In this document: positions 52,493 to 61,667 of the stretch, piece by piece | Layout of the letters: each line of letters opens with the position of its first letter | Numbering within the stretch: the first letter of the stretch is position 1 | Notes under the pieces: model-generated | The model's database searches: none | Told to the model about the DNA's origin: nothing | Seen by the model: the letters and a program-made list of their open reading frames with translations, nothing else | Position numbers and translations under genes: made by a program | NCBI RefSeq assembly: GCF_036346855.1 | Contig: NZ_CP107841.1 | Coordinates: 8,188,001 to 8,252,000, forward strand | Reading direction: 5' to 3' | Length of the DNA: 64,000 bases | DNA from: Streptomyces europaeiscabiei | GTDB taxonomy: Bacteria; Actinomycetota; Actinomycetes; Streptomycetales; Streptomycetaceae

Positions 52493-53482
52493 ATGCTCCG
52501 CTTTCATTTCATGTCCGAGGACCTGACCAAGGTCAGAGTGGCGACCGAGCCGCACGCGCTCTGGGAGATCGCGGTCAGTCTGCACCGGCTCCAGACCCGC
52601 GAAGGACGCTGGGCCTACGCGCCCTGGTTCCGTACCGCGTGTGCCTCGTTGCGCCGGGCCGGGCTCGAACGGACGGTGAAGACCTTCCTGGTGCCGCTCT
52701 TCCCGCGCGCCAGCTACTTCCCGGACTTCCTGACACCACCCGAGGGCACCCAAGGACTGGCTGCCGGGCTGGAGGCCGTTCTGGCGACGCCGCGCGAGCG
52801 GGTCGTGCGCGAGGTCGACGCGCTCACCCGGACCGTCGGCGCCCCGGCCTGGGTCCGCCGGCTCGCCGAGCGGGACATGCGTGAACAACTCGTGGACGCC
52901 CTGCGCGCCTACCACCGGGCAGTGATCGCCCCGCACGAGGAGCACATCCAGGAACGCCTGTACGCCGAGCGGGCCCGCCACGCGCGCACCCTGTTCCACG
53001 CCGGCACCGAGGGGCTGCTGGCCGGGTTGGGGCCCACGATCCGCTGGCGGCCACCGGTCCTGGAGATCCATCCGTACCCGGACCACCGCGACGTCCACCT
53101 CGCAGGGCGGGGGCTGCTCCTGATCCCCTCCCACTTCTGCTGGAACGCGCCCATCGCCCTGGCCGACCCCGGACTCCCGCCCGTGCTGCTCTACCCCCTC
53201 CACCACCGGCCGGCGACGTCCCCGGACGCGGGTTCCCCGCCGCTGCACGCGCTGCTCGGCCCCACCCGCGCCGCCATCCTCAGAGCCAGCGCGTCCGGCT
53301 CCACCACCACCGAGGCCGCCCGCCGGGCCGGTGTGACCCCCACGACGGCGAGCCATCACACCGGAGTACTGCGCGACGCCGGCCTGATTGCCAGCCACCG
53401 CCACGCCAACACCGTCCTGCACACCCTGACCCCACTCGGCGCCGCCCTGCTGGACCACAAGTCCCGGCAGGCGGCTGAGTAG
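52493..53482 (+). CDS. ArsR-like winged-helix transcriptional regulator
   Basis: The 329-residue product has a long N-terminal domain of unknown fold (about 1-235), with LWEIAVSLHRLQTREGRWAYAPWFR and RHARTLFHAGTEGLLAGLGPTIRW, and a C-terminal ArsR-type winged helix (about 245-325: LLGPTRAAILRASASGSTTTEAARRAGVTPTTASHHTGVLRDAGLI). This reversed layout with a large N-terminal part is common in Streptomyces 'ArsR' proteins and lacks the metal-binding ELCVCDL box. GGAG lies upstream of the ATG. It is divergent from the I36 gene, which it might regulate. Confidence 0.87.
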   Translation: MLRFHFMSEDLTKVRVATEPHALWEIAVSLHRLQTREGRWAYAPWFRTACASLRRAGLERTVKTFLVPLFPRASYFPDFLTPPEGTQGLAAGLEAVLATPRERVVREVDALTRTVGAPAWVRRLAERDMREQLVDALRAYHRAVIAPHEEHIQERLYAERARHARTLFHAGTEGLLAGLGPTIRWRPPVLEIHPYPDHRDVHLAGRGLLLIPSHFCWNAPIALADPGLPPVLLYPLHHRPATSPDAGSPPLHALLGPTRAAILRASASGSTTTEAARRAGVTPTTASHHTGVLRDAGLIASHRHANTVLHTLTPLGAALLDHKSRQAAE

Positions 53483-53719
53483 ATGTTCCTTGATCTCTGG
53501 CCGTGAGGTGCGTGCGCCTGAATGATCTGAGTTGTGGCCGGCGGGACGGCTCGGCGGTACTCATGGGCTGATCCGGTCAACTGGAGTTGGCCGGCGCCAC
53601 GGGTTCAAGAACACCTTGAAGAGGGCTGACAGCGGCCCGGCGGACGGGGTCGGGCGGACGCCGACCCCCGTACAGCGACCGCCCGACCGTCACACGTCCC
53701 GCGTGGTGAGAGTTCCGTC

Positions 53720-55906
53720 TCAGCTCGCGGCGGCGTGCCTGCCGCCTCCCCGCCGGTTGTTCCTGCGGCGCCGGGTCATCGGCACCAGCAGCCCGGAGAG
53801 ACCACCGAGGGCCAGCGCGTACGGCCACCAGCCCAGGCCGCTGTCGGCGGAGGCGCTCGCGTTCTGCGTACGGGTGACCCGGGCGCCGGAACCGGAGCCG
53901 GCGCCCGAGGCGGCCTTGACGGCCGGTGACGGGTTCGCCTTCGCCGCCGTCAGCACGACGTCGTTGCCGTCGCCGCCCCGGTAGCTGATCCGGTACGTGT
54001 TGTCGGCGAGCCTCACCTTGGCGCCCTCGCGCAGTCCGGTGAACGTCCCGGTGTTCCGGCCCTTGCCCCGGTGGTCGATCACGGTGATCCTCTCGCCGGG
54101 CCCGCCGACGGCGGCCAGCGCCGCGAAGTCCAGCCCACCGGCCAGCCGCACCGCCCCGTTCACTTTCAACGGTCGCTCGCGCAGCACCAGTTCGCCCTTC
54201 TCGGCCTGGGTGTAGCCGCCGGTCACCGTGAGTCCGGCCACGACCACGCCCGCGTTGGTCACCGACCCCTGCACCGTGCCCCGGCCGGACAGCGACCTGG
54301 TCACCTTCAGCCCGGCCGTGCCCACGTCGAGCTTCGCCCCGGCGGTGGTGAGCCGAACGGCCCGGCTGTGGGCGAGAGTCGCCCCCGAGCGGAGCGCCAG
54401 CGTGCCCTTGGTGACGGTCGTCGCCCCGGTGTACGTCACCGCGCCGCCCGTCAGTGTCGTGGTGGCCGTGCCCGACTGGACGAGCGAGCCGCTGCCGCCG
54501 ACTCGCGGCAGGGTCACGGGCTTCGAGGTGTTCCGGATGATCAGCGAACCGTTGTTGACCACCTTGCAGAGGTCGCCCTTGGTGTACAGGCCGCCGTCGC
54601 CGCCTGACCTGCCGCTGCCCAGCCGCAGCACGGCGCCCTTCTCGACGGTCGTCGAGCCGTCGTAGTACTGGACGGCGGCGAAGGTGACGTCGTTGCCCTT
54701 CGTCCCCTTGACGACGATGTCCCCGGCGCCGGGCGCGGCCAGTGTGTCGTGGAAGCGGCCGCCGCCGATGGGGGCGCCCAGGGTGACCGGCCCGTTGTAG
54801 TCGAAGGTGAGCAGTGAACGGGAGCGCGCGGCGAGGAGGTTGATGTAGACGGTCTGGGCCGTGCCCGGCATGAAGATCTTGTTCGTGGTGCCGTCGCCCC
54901 ACTGGACGTTCGCGCCCTTGATGTTGGTGCCGCGCTTGTTGACGTTCTTCCGTGCGGGCGTCCAGTTCAGGGCGGGGTCGCTCAGCGAGGGGTTCCTGTC
55001 TCCGCCCTGGTCCGACCAGCTGTACTGGCCGGTGAGGATCACCCGGCTGCCGGGCCTGGACTGGACGTTGATGTCGCTGCCGTACTCGCGCTGGTAGAAG
55101 TCCATGCCCTGGGTGACGGTCCGCCCCAGCGGGGTGTCCACGGTCCAGGTGCCCTGGTTGAGGACCTTGCGCGCGTTCGGCAGGGAGGTCGCGAACTCCG
55201 GACGGCCGGCGTTCACCTGCGTGCCGTTGTCGATCACACCGGTGAAGGGATGGGTGCCCGACAGGTCCCAGGTGGCCCACAGGAACCTCGGCTGGCTGAC
55301 CAGGCCGGAGCCGCTGATGGTCCCCAGGTTGTACTGGACGTTCTTCAGGGCGAGCCGCAGGGTGCCGTCGACCCGGATGTTGTTCTGGTTGAGCCGGAAC
55401 GCCGGGGTGCCGTACGGGTAGTGGCCGATCACCCCGGTCGAACCGCTGTCGCCGTACTGGAGGGTCGCGCCCTTCGCGACGGTCACGGCCGGCGGGTCCG
55501 GGTTCGTGGTGGTGACGTAGGGGTGGTTCCCGCCGAGTGTCCTCACGCTCTGCCGCTGCCGGGACTTCGGCAGGGTGAAGTCGCTGTCCCGGGTGAGGAC
55601 CAGAGTCCCGGAGCCGCGCACGGTGAGCGTGCCCGTGCCGCTGAACACGCCGTCGTACGTGGTCGTCCCGGACGGCACGGTCACCACCGTGTCCCCGGCG
55701 AGCGTCACGTTCCGCCCGGCCAGTACGTCGGAGGTCGCGTCGCGGGGGCCGGCGGCGGTCGCGGTCGGGGCACCGAGCATCAGGGCGGTGACCGCCAGGG
55801 CTCCGGCGGCCGCCGCTGTCTTGTGGGGTTGGCTGCGCACGACATCGGAGACGGTCGGGGGGCCACCCCGATAACAGAAACTTCGCGAAGTCCGGGTTCT
55901 ACCCAT
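53720..55906 (-). CDS. Surface beta-helix protein with autotransporter-type strand repeats
   Basis: The 728-residue product has an N-terminal signal peptide (TAAAAGALAVTALMLGAPTATA). A long repetitive beta region (about 55-670) follows, with GTLTVRGSGTLVLTRDSD, TGATTVTKGTLALRSGATL and GVVVAGLTVTGGYTQAEKGELVL, the 'autotransporter-associated beta strand' pattern. It ends with a Pro/Ala/Gly/Ser stalk, one membrane helix (WWPYALALGGLSGLLVPM) and a basic tail RRRRNN. It has no translocator barrel, as expected in a Gram-positive. It is likely tethered to the outside of the membrane and could bind or process polysaccharide. The ATG follows AGGA by eight bases. It is divergent from a GH43 gene. Confidence 0.82.
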   Translation of the reverse strand: MGRTRTSRSFCYRGGPPTVSDVVRSQPHKTAAAAGALAVTALMLGAPTATAAGPRDATSDVLAGRNVTLAGDTVVTVPSGTTTYDGVFSGTGTLTVRGSGTLVLTRDSDFTLPKSRQRQSVRTLGGNHPYVTTTNPDPPAVTVAKGATLQYGDSGSTGVIGHYPYGTPAFRLNQNNIRVDGTLRLALKNVQYNLGTISGSGLVSQPRFLWATWDLSGTHPFTGVIDNGTQVNAGRPEFATSLPNARKVLNQGTWTVDTPLGRTVTQGMDFYQREYGSDINVQSRPGSRVILTGQYSWSDQGGDRNPSLSDPALNWTPARKNVNKRGTNIKGANVQWGDGTTNKIFMPGTAQTVYINLLAARSRSLLTFDYNGPVTLGAPIGGGRFHDTLAAPGAGDIVVKGTKGNDVTFAAVQYYDGSTTVEKGAVLRLGSGRSGGDGGLYTKGDLCKVVNNGSLIIRNTSKPVTLPRVGGSGSLVQSGTATTTLTGGAVTYTGATTVTKGTLALRSGATLAHSRAVRLTTAGAKLDVGTAGLKVTRSLSGRGTVQGSVTNAGVVVAGLTVTGGYTQAEKGELVLRERPLKVNGAVRLAGGLDFAALAAVGGPGERITVIDHRGKGRNTGTFTGLREGAKVRLADNTYRISYRGGDGNDVVLTAAKANPSPAVKAASGAGSGSGARVTRTQNASASADSGLGWWPYALALGGLSGLLVPMTRRRRNNRRGGGRHAAAS

Positions 55907-55947
55907 GGGTTCGTTCCTGTGAGCTTGTGTTCGTCTCGCCCGACCCG

Positions 55948-55976
55948 TTGACCTCGGCGTAACACGCCCTTACCTT
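55948..55976 (+). promoter_or_regulatory. Promoter of the GH43 pair
   Basis: TTGACC (55948-55953) and TACCTT (55971-55976) are separated by exactly 17 bases, a good vegetative promoter about 110 bases before the GH43 ATG. Confidence 0.6.
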
Positions 55977-56002
55977 TTCGCCGTTCGGAATGACTGATCT
56001 TG

Positions 56003-56018
56003 TGCGAAATGTCGAACG
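56003..56018. promoter_or_regulatory. TGCGAAATGTCGAACG operator-like site
   Basis: It lies 27 bases after the -10 box of the GH43 promoter, a repressing position, and shares GAAATnTCGAAC with the site before the LacI gene at 29531-29549. Confidence 0.5.
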
Positions 56019-56084
56019 AATCTGTTTTCTTTTGTGTCCCCCCGCGTCCCCCCACGTGCAACACCCTGCAGAGAGGCAGCCCAC

Positions 56085-57203
56085 ATGCCCCGCGAGCACG
56101 AACTTCCCGAACCTCCCCACCGGCGCCTGCTTCTGAAGGGGGCCCTGGCCGCCGGCGCCCTCACCGCCCTGCCCGCCGGCGTCGCCAGGGCGTCCACGTC
56201 CCCGGCACCCACGTCCCCGGCACCGACGTCCCGGCCGGCCACCTCCCGGCCGCCGTACGTCAATCCGCTGGTCCGCAACCGCGCCGACCCGCACATCAAC
56301 CGGCACACCGACGGCTTCTACTACTTCACGGCGACCGCGCCCGAGTACGACCGGATCATCCTGCGCAGATCCCGCACCCTGCGCGGACTGTCGACGGCCG
56401 ACGAGTCCGTCATCTGGCGCAAGCACGAGGCGGGCGCGATGGGCGCGCACATCTGGGCGCCGGAGATCCACCGCATCGACGGCAAGTGGTACATCTACTT
56501 CGCCTCCGCGCCCGCCGAGGACATCTGGGCGATCCGCATCTGGGTCCTGGAGAACTCCCACCCCAACCCCTTCAGGGGCACCTGGGTCGAGCGCGGGCAG
56601 CTGAAGACGGCCTGGGAGACCTTCTCCCTGGACGCCACCACCTTCACCCACCGGGGTTCGCGCTATCTCGCGTGGGCGCAGCACGAGCCCGGAATGAACA
56701 ACAACACCGCGGTCTGGCTGTCGAAGATGGCCGACCCGCTGACCCTGACGGGACCTCAGGTGCGGCTCACCACACCCGAGTTGGACTGGGAGGTCATCGG
56801 CTTCAAGGTCAACGAGGGGCCGTCGGTCATCAAGCGCGACGGCCGGCTCTTCATGACGTACTCGGCGAGCGCGACCGACTTCAACTACTGCATGGGCCTG
56901 CTGACCATCGACGCGGACGCCGACCTCATGGACCCCGCCAACTGGTCGAAGTCTCCGACACCGGTCTTCACCAGCAACGACACCACCAAGCAGTACGGGC
57001 CGGGCCACAACAGCTTCACCGTCGCCGAGGACGGATGCACCGACGTCCTCGTCTACCACGCCCGCCAGTACAAGGACATCGTCGGCGACCCGCTCAACGA
57101 CCCCAACCGCCACACCCGTATCCAGCGCCTCGGCTGGAAGCCCGACGGCACCCCCGACTTCGGAGTCCCCGTAGCCGACACATCCACCACGAGCACCGAG
57201 TAA
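56085..57203 (+). CDS. Secreted GH43 enzyme, arabinofuranosidase-like
   Basis: The 372-residue product has a twin-arginine-like signal (HRRLLLKGALAAGALTALPAG) and a Ser/Pro/Thr linker with TSPAPTSPAPTSRPATSRP repeats. A single GH43 propeller follows, with base Asp in NRADPHINRHTDGFYYFTA, HIWAPEIHRIDGKWYIYF and acid Glu in VNEGPSVIKRDGRLFMTYS. The pattern fits the exo-acting arabinofuranosidase/arabinanase branch of GH43. It would release arabinose from pectic arabinan or arabinogalactan side chains. GAGAGG precedes ATG by eight bases. The next gene, 11 bases downstream, is another GH43, so they form an operon. Confidence 0.88.
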   Translation: MPREHELPEPPHRRLLLKGALAAGALTALPAGVARASTSPAPTSPAPTSRPATSRPPYVNPLVRNRADPHINRHTDGFYYFTATAPEYDRIILRRSRTLRGLSTADESVIWRKHEAGAMGAHIWAPEIHRIDGKWYIYFASAPAEDIWAIRIWVLENSHPNPFRGTWVERGQLKTAWETFSLDATTFTHRGSRYLAWAQHEPGMNNNTAVWLSKMADPLTLTGPQVRLTTPELDWEVIGFKVNEGPSVIKRDGRLFMTYSASATDFNYCMGLLTIDADADLMDPANWSKSPTPVFTSNDTTKQYGPGHNSFTVAEDGCTDVLVYHARQYKDIVGDPLNDPNRHTRIQRLGWKPDGTPDFGVPVADTSTTSTE

Positions 57204-57214
57204 GGAGAGCTGAG

Positions 57215-58627
57215 ATGAGACGTGCGTACGCGATGCTCCTCGCGCTCTGTCTGGCGCTGGCAGGCGCCCTCGTCACCGCCGGCCCCGCCCAGGCGGCGGC
57301 GCAGACCGTTCCCAACGGCACCCAGTTCACCGACAGCGCCGGCAACGCCCTGCACGCCCACGGCGGCGGGGTCATCAAGGTCGGCTCGTACTACTACTGG
57401 TTCGGCGAGAACCGGAACTCCGACAACACCTTCCGGTACGTGTCGGCCTACCGCTCCACGGACCTGAAGAACTGGGAGTTCCGCAACCACGTCCTGACCG
57501 AGGCCACGGACCCCGAGCTGGCGACCGCCAACATCGAGCGGCCGAAGGTGATGTACAACGCCTCCACCGGCAAGTTCGTGATGTGGATGCACAAGGAGAA
57601 CGGCACCGACTACAGCGAGGCCCGCGCGGCCGTCGCCGTCTCCGACACCGTCGACGGCAACTACACCTGGCAGGGCAGCTTCCGCCCGCTCGGCACCCAC
57701 ATGTCCCGTGACATCACCGTCTTCGTGGACACCGACGGCACCGGCTACATGATCTCGGCGGCCCGCGAGAACTACGACCTCCAGATCTACCGGCTCACCG
57801 CCGACTACACCGGCATCGCCGCCCTCGTCGCCGACCCCTGGCACGGCGGCCACCGCGAGGCACCGGCCCTGTTCAAGCGGGGCGGCGTCTACTTCATGCT
57901 GACCTCGGGCGCCACCGGCTGGAACCCCAACCAGCAGCAGTACGCCACCGCCACCAGCATCGCGGGTCCCTGGACGGCCATGGCCAACGTCGGCGACTCC
58001 ACGACCTTCGGCTCGCAGACCGCGTACGTCCTCCCCGTGCAGGGCACCTCGACCACCTCCTACCTCTACATGGGCGACCGCTGGGGCAACTCCTTCGGCG
58101 GCACGGTCAACGACTCCCGCTACGTCTGGCTGCCGCTGACCTTCCCGACCTCCACCACGATGTCCATGTCCTGGTCGCCCGAGGTCACCGTCGACACGGC
58201 CACCGGCACGGTCAGCGGCACCAGCGCCACCTACAACACGCTGATCGCCCGCCACTCCGCCAAGTGTGCCGATGTCACGAGTCAGTCGCTGTGGCCGGGC
58301 GCCCAGATCAAGCAGTACACCTGCAACGGCGGCAACAACCAGAAGTACTGGTTCAAGTCCGTCGGCAGCGGCTACTACCAGCTGATGACCCGTCACAGCA
58401 CCCTGTGCGTCCAGGAGAACGCCAACACGGTCACCCAGGAGAAGTGCAACTCCTCGTCCACCGGCCAGCAGTGGTCGCTGACCACCTCGGGCAGCTACGT
58501 CAAGGTCGTCTCCCGCGCGAGCGGTGAATGCCTGGACGTGAACGGCGCGTCCACCGCCGACGGCGCCGCGATCATCACGTACACGTGCAACAGCGGGACG
58601 AATCAGCAGTGGACGCGCGGAACATGA
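57215..58627 (+). CDS. Secreted GH43 exo-beta-1,3-galactanase-like enzyme with ricin-type CBM13
   Basis: The 470-residue product has a Sec signal (AMLLALCLALAGALVTAGPAQA). The GH43 catalytic domain (about 30-330) carries LHAHGGGVIKVGSYYYWFGENRN, NIERPKVMYNASTGKFVMWMH and HREAPALFKRGGVYFMLTSG, matching GH43 subfamily 24. Those enzymes remove galactose from the beta-1,3-galactan backbone of arabinogalactan proteins, bypassing side chains. A ricin/CBM13 trefoil (about 340-470) has three QxW-type repeats (NQKYW, GQQW, NQQW). Subfamily 24 enzymes lack the usual base Asp, consistent with the absent DP motif here. It is the second gene of the operon, with AAGGAG upstream. Confidence 0.88.
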   Translation: MRRAYAMLLALCLALAGALVTAGPAQAAAQTVPNGTQFTDSAGNALHAHGGGVIKVGSYYYWFGENRNSDNTFRYVSAYRSTDLKNWEFRNHVLTEATDPELATANIERPKVMYNASTGKFVMWMHKENGTDYSEARAAVAVSDTVDGNYTWQGSFRPLGTHMSRDITVFVDTDGTGYMISAARENYDLQIYRLTADYTGIAALVADPWHGGHREAPALFKRGGVYFMLTSGATGWNPNQQQYATATSIAGPWTAMANVGDSTTFGSQTAYVLPVQGTSTTSYLYMGDRWGNSFGGTVNDSRYVWLPLTFPTSTTMSMSWSPEVTVDTATGTVSGTSATYNTLIARHSAKCADVTSQSLWPGAQIKQYTCNGGNNQKYWFKSVGSGYYQLMTRHSTLCVQENANTVTQEKCNSSSTGQQWSLTTSGSYVKVVSRASGECLDVNGASTADGAAIITYTCNSGTNQQWTRGT

Positions 58628-58634
58628 CGGTGTC

Positions 58635-60332
58635 TCAGCTCAGGAGGTCGATCGCGTCGATCGACGTCCCCGCGCTGAGATAGGACGTCGCCCCCGAACC
58701 GCTCACCACGTTGATCTTCAGCACGTTGTACTGACTCGTGTCCGACAGCCAGGCGGACGCCGGGACGCTGTAGGTGAACGTGTGGTTGTTGCCCCGGTAG
58801 GACCCGTTCGTCAGCGACCGGGTGTTCGGCTGGGTGGGCGGGGAGGGGATCGCCGAGGTCCAGGTGTCGTTGACGACGACCTGCGGCCGGCCGTTGGCGT
58901 AGGCCGTCGTCACACCGATGCGCAGGGTGTGGGCGGCGGCGGCCTGCGCGGCGGTCAGCCGGAAGTACACGAGGAGACCACTGTTCACGTCCTTCCAGAG
59001 GTAGCAGGGGAAGCCCGAGGTCTCGGTGCCGCTGCCGATGACCACATTGCCGGTCCAGGCGGCGGCCCGGACGTCCGAGGGATGCGCGTACGTCATCAGG
59101 TCGGCGTTCTTGAAACCGCTCGGCGTGCCGTTCCAGTCGTTGATCCGCCAGATCGTGCCCGCGTTGGACGGGTCGTTCGAGGACGGGACCGCGATCGAGT
59201 TCAGCGTCGTCGTACCCCCCGCGGTGACCGTCACCGAGGTTGTGTACACCGCCAGCTCACCCTTGAAGACCGTGAGCGTGTACGTCCCCGGCAACACCCC
59301 GGAGACGGAGAAGTAGCCGTCCGACGCCCGAGCCGAACCCCAGTACTGCGCGGCCGAGTTGGCGAGCCCGACCGTGTACGCGTACGACGTGTTCCGGCCC
59401 GTGATGCCGACGCCCGCCACCCGGCCCCGCCCGCTCGCGGAGACGTACCCGCTCAGGCCGAGCGAGTCCGCCCACGACGTGGTCAGCGTGCCCGGGAACA
59501 GCGACGAGGAGGGCGCCCCGCCGTCCGTGAAGGCGATGACGTACGGGCCCTGGAGGCCGAACCGCTGCTCCTCGGTCTGGTTCTGGCCGTAGTACAGGAT
59601 CTCGTAGAGGCCGCCGCCGTCAGCGCTCTGGTGGCGCAGCAGGGAGCGGTAGAAGGGACCGCCGGACGCCTTCTCGTGGTTGCTGCGGACCATCCACAGG
59701 CCCACGCTGCCGGTCGTCCAGCCGACGTAGTCGTAGTCCATCACCCGGAGCTTGGAGTAGTGCTTGGAGCGGGTCTGGCCGTCGGACTTCGCGAAGACGT
59801 CCGAGGCCTCGATGGTGGTGGGTGCGTAGGTGTAGGAGTCGGGCTGGTCGTTGAGGAAGAGGCCCGCCTTCACGCGCACGATGTAGCGGGTCGCCGAGAC
59901 CGAGGTGTCGGCCTTGTTGGTCCACAGGTAGATGTTGTTCTCGCCGCTGCGGGCCGCGTAGTAGTGCCTCAGCGTGCCGTAGGTGACGGAGACGAGGATC
60001 GTCGAACCGGACTGTCTGATGGTGACCGTGGAGCTGCCGAGGCCGGACTCGATGTGCGAGTTCATGCCGCCGTAGCCCTGGTACTCCGTGCCCCGGTAGA
60101 CGAGCGAGGACAGGTCGCCGTTGCTCTTGCGGACCTTGAAGACGAGGCTCGCGCCGGTGTCGATCACGTAGTTGGTGCCGTCGTCGGTGTAGCCGAAGGC
60201 CGCGGCGCGGGCGGTGCCGGCCAGCGGCCCGGCGAGCGCGGCTCCGGCGGCCGTGGCGGCGGTGCCGACGACGAAGCCGCGGCGGCCCAGGCCGGGAGCG
60301 GTGACGGTCGGTCTGTCGGTGGATTCGGACAT
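58635..60332 (-). CDS. Secreted rhamnogalacturonan lyase, PL4-like
   Basis: The 565-residue product has a Tat-type signal (GRRGFVVGTAATAAGAALAG). A large N-terminal beta-sandwich (about 45-330) resembles family PL4: FGYTDDGTNYVIDTGASLVFKVRKSNGDLSSLVYRGTEYQGYG, YIVRVKAGLFLNDQPDSYTYAPTTIEASDVF and YYGQNQTEEQRFGLQGPY. A fibronectin-like domain (about 335-410) and a C-terminal jelly-roll carbohydrate-binding domain (about 415-565) follow. The enzyme cleaves the rhamnose-galacturonate backbone of rhamnogalacturonan I by beta-elimination. GAGGAGG precedes the ATG. It is divergent from an acetylesterase gene and seven bases from the convergent galactanase gene. Confidence 0.88.
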   Translation of the reverse strand: MSESTDRPTVTAPGLGRRGFVVGTAATAAGAALAGPLAGTARAAAFGYTDDGTNYVIDTGASLVFKVRKSNGDLSSLVYRGTEYQGYGGMNSHIESGLGSSTVTIRQSGSTILVSVTYGTLRHYYAARSGENNIYLWTNKADTSVSATRYIVRVKAGLFLNDQPDSYTYAPTTIEASDVFAKSDGQTRSKHYSKLRVMDYDYVGWTTGSVGLWMVRSNHEKASGGPFYRSLLRHQSADGGGLYEILYYGQNQTEEQRFGLQGPYVIAFTDGGAPSSSLFPGTLTTSWADSLGLSGYVSASGRGRVAGVGITGRNTSYAYTVGLANSAAQYWGSARASDGYFSVSGVLPGTYTLTVFKGELAVYTTSVTVTAGGTTTLNSIAVPSSNDPSNAGTIWRINDWNGTPSGFKNADLMTYAHPSDVRAAAWTGNVVIGSGTETSGFPCYLWKDVNSGLLVYFRLTAAQAAAAHTLRIGVTTAYANGRPQVVVNDTWTSAIPSPPTQPNTRSLTNGSYRGNNHTFTYSVPASAWLSDTSQYNVLKINVVSGSGATSYLSAGTSIDAIDLLS

Positions 60333-60399
60333 GGGGGTCCTCCTCGGGTGGTGTGGGGGGAGTGCGGGTGATTCGGAAGGGTGACAGTTGAATCGTTTT

Positions 60400-60417
60400 C
60401 GCGAAAGGGCTTTCGCG
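60400..60417. promoter_or_regulatory. Perfect palindrome CGCGAAAGGGCTTTCGCG
   Basis: Eight-base perfect arms (CGCGAAAG/CTTTCGCG) around GG lie in the 192-base divergent promoter region of the rhamnogalacturonan lyase and acetylesterase genes. Size and position fit a dimeric repressor site. Confidence 0.6.
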
Positions 60418-60458
60418 GCACGGAAGTTGGTAATCATGTGAATACGTGCTGACATCTA

Positions 60459-60471
60459 GAAAGCGCTTGCC
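60459..60471. promoter_or_regulatory. GAAAGCGCTTGCC operator-like box
   Basis: The complement GGCAAGCGCTTTC matches TAGCAAGCGCTTCC before the LacI gene (29581). It lies 54-66 bases upstream of the acetylesterase ATG. Confidence 0.55.
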
Positions 60472-60524
60472 AAACGATGTACCGTCCAGCCGCCGGGCCT
60501 TGTCATTCCTCGGGAGGAGCCGCA

Positions 60525-61571
60525 ATGAGACGTTTCACCATCGCCGCGCTGACAGTGGCGACGACCCTGGGCGCCGTGCTCACCGCCGTGCCGGCCGAGG
60601 CGGACTCGGGTCGGCCCGTGCTGGGCTTGGAGAACTGCGTCGCGAACGTCTGCCACTTCGACGTCCCCGCCGGCACCTACGACGTGAGGGTCCGCCTCGG
60701 AGGTGAGAGCGCGGCGAGCACGAGGATCACCGGCGAGACGCGCCGCACCTTCCTGGCGGAGACGGCGACGGACGCCGGCGAGCACGTCCGCCACACCTTC
60801 ACCGTCGACGTCCGCACCCCCGAGGGTGAGCCGACCGGCGCCGACGGCACCGCCGGCCTGGACCTCGTCATCGGCGGCTCGGCGCCCGCCCTCGCCGACA
60901 TCCGGGTGACCCCCTCCAAGGGGTCCCGCCAGATCTTCCTCGTCGGCGACTCCACGGTCTGCGACCAGCCCGGCGACCCGTACTCCGGCTGGGGCCAGCA
61001 GCTCCCGCAGTACCTGAGGAAGGGCGTCTCGGTCGCCAACCACGCCGACTCCGGCGAGAGCACGGTGTCCTACCTCGCCGACCCGCGGCTGTGGGCCACC
61101 GTCCAGCCGCGGATCCAACGCGGCGACCTGGTCCTGATCCAGCTGGCCCACAACGACAAGCAGACCGACGAGGCCACCTACCGGGCCAACCTCGAAACCC
61201 TGGTCGCGGGCGTCCGCGAGAAGCGCGGCAAGCCGGTCCTGGTGACCCCCATCGTCCGCCGCTGGTTCAACTCCGACGGCACCCTGAACAACAACACGGC
61301 CCTGCTGGTCAACGGCCTCGGCGTCGATCACCCGGCGGTCACCCGCTCGGTCGCCGCCGCCCACGACGTGCCCCTGATCGACCTCACCGCGAAGACGAAG
61401 GCGCTGGTGGAGTCCCTGGGCACCGAGGGCTCCAAGGCGCTCTACCTCTACAACGAGAAGCGCGACAACACCCACACCTCGGTGCACGGCGCGACCGTCT
61501 ACGCCGACCTCGTCCGCGACGAACTCGTCGCCCAGGGTCTGGTGCCCGAGGGGAAGACCAGGGTGGGATAA
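60525..61571 (+). CDS. Secreted rhamnogalacturonan acetylesterase (GDSL/SGNH, CE12-like)
   Basis: The 348-residue product has a Sec signal (IAALTVATTLGAVLTAVPAEA) and a short N-terminal beta domain (about 30-130). The SGNH hydrolase part has nucleophile Ser143 in FLVGDSTV, Gly in ANHADSGEST, Asn210 in QLAHND, and Asp314/His317 in EKRDNTHTS. This is the layout of rhamnogalacturonan acetylesterases, which remove acetyl groups from galacturonate so that the lyase can act. GGGAGGAG lies before ATG. It is divergent from the lyase gene with shared palindromic operators. Confidence 0.9.
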   Translation: MRRFTIAALTVATTLGAVLTAVPAEADSGRPVLGLENCVANVCHFDVPAGTYDVRVRLGGESAASTRITGETRRTFLAETATDAGEHVRHTFTVDVRTPEGEPTGADGTAGLDLVIGGSAPALADIRVTPSKGSRQIFLVGDSTVCDQPGDPYSGWGQQLPQYLRKGVSVANHADSGESTVSYLADPRLWATVQPRIQRGDLVLIQLAHNDKQTDEATYRANLETLVAGVREKRGKPVLVTPIVRRWFNSDGTLNNNTALLVNGLGVDHPAVTRSVAAAHDVPLIDLTAKTKALVESLGTEGSKALYLYNEKRDNTHTSVHGATVYADLVRDELVAQGLVPEGKTRVG

Positions 61572-61667
61572 GACCCCTGGGGCGTTCCGACCGGAACCGG
61601 GGCGCCCCAGGTCTGTACGCGGGAGGGCTCGGGGGTGCGGGTTGTACGGCGGGTGCGGGTGGGTGAG

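Noticed and set aside
53483..53719. Possible short gene or leader peptide between the ArsR-like regulator and the beta-helix gene
   Set aside because: Frames such as MSTAEPSRRPQLRSFRRTH lack a ribosome binding site and do not match the sulfur leader core; nothing supports coding.
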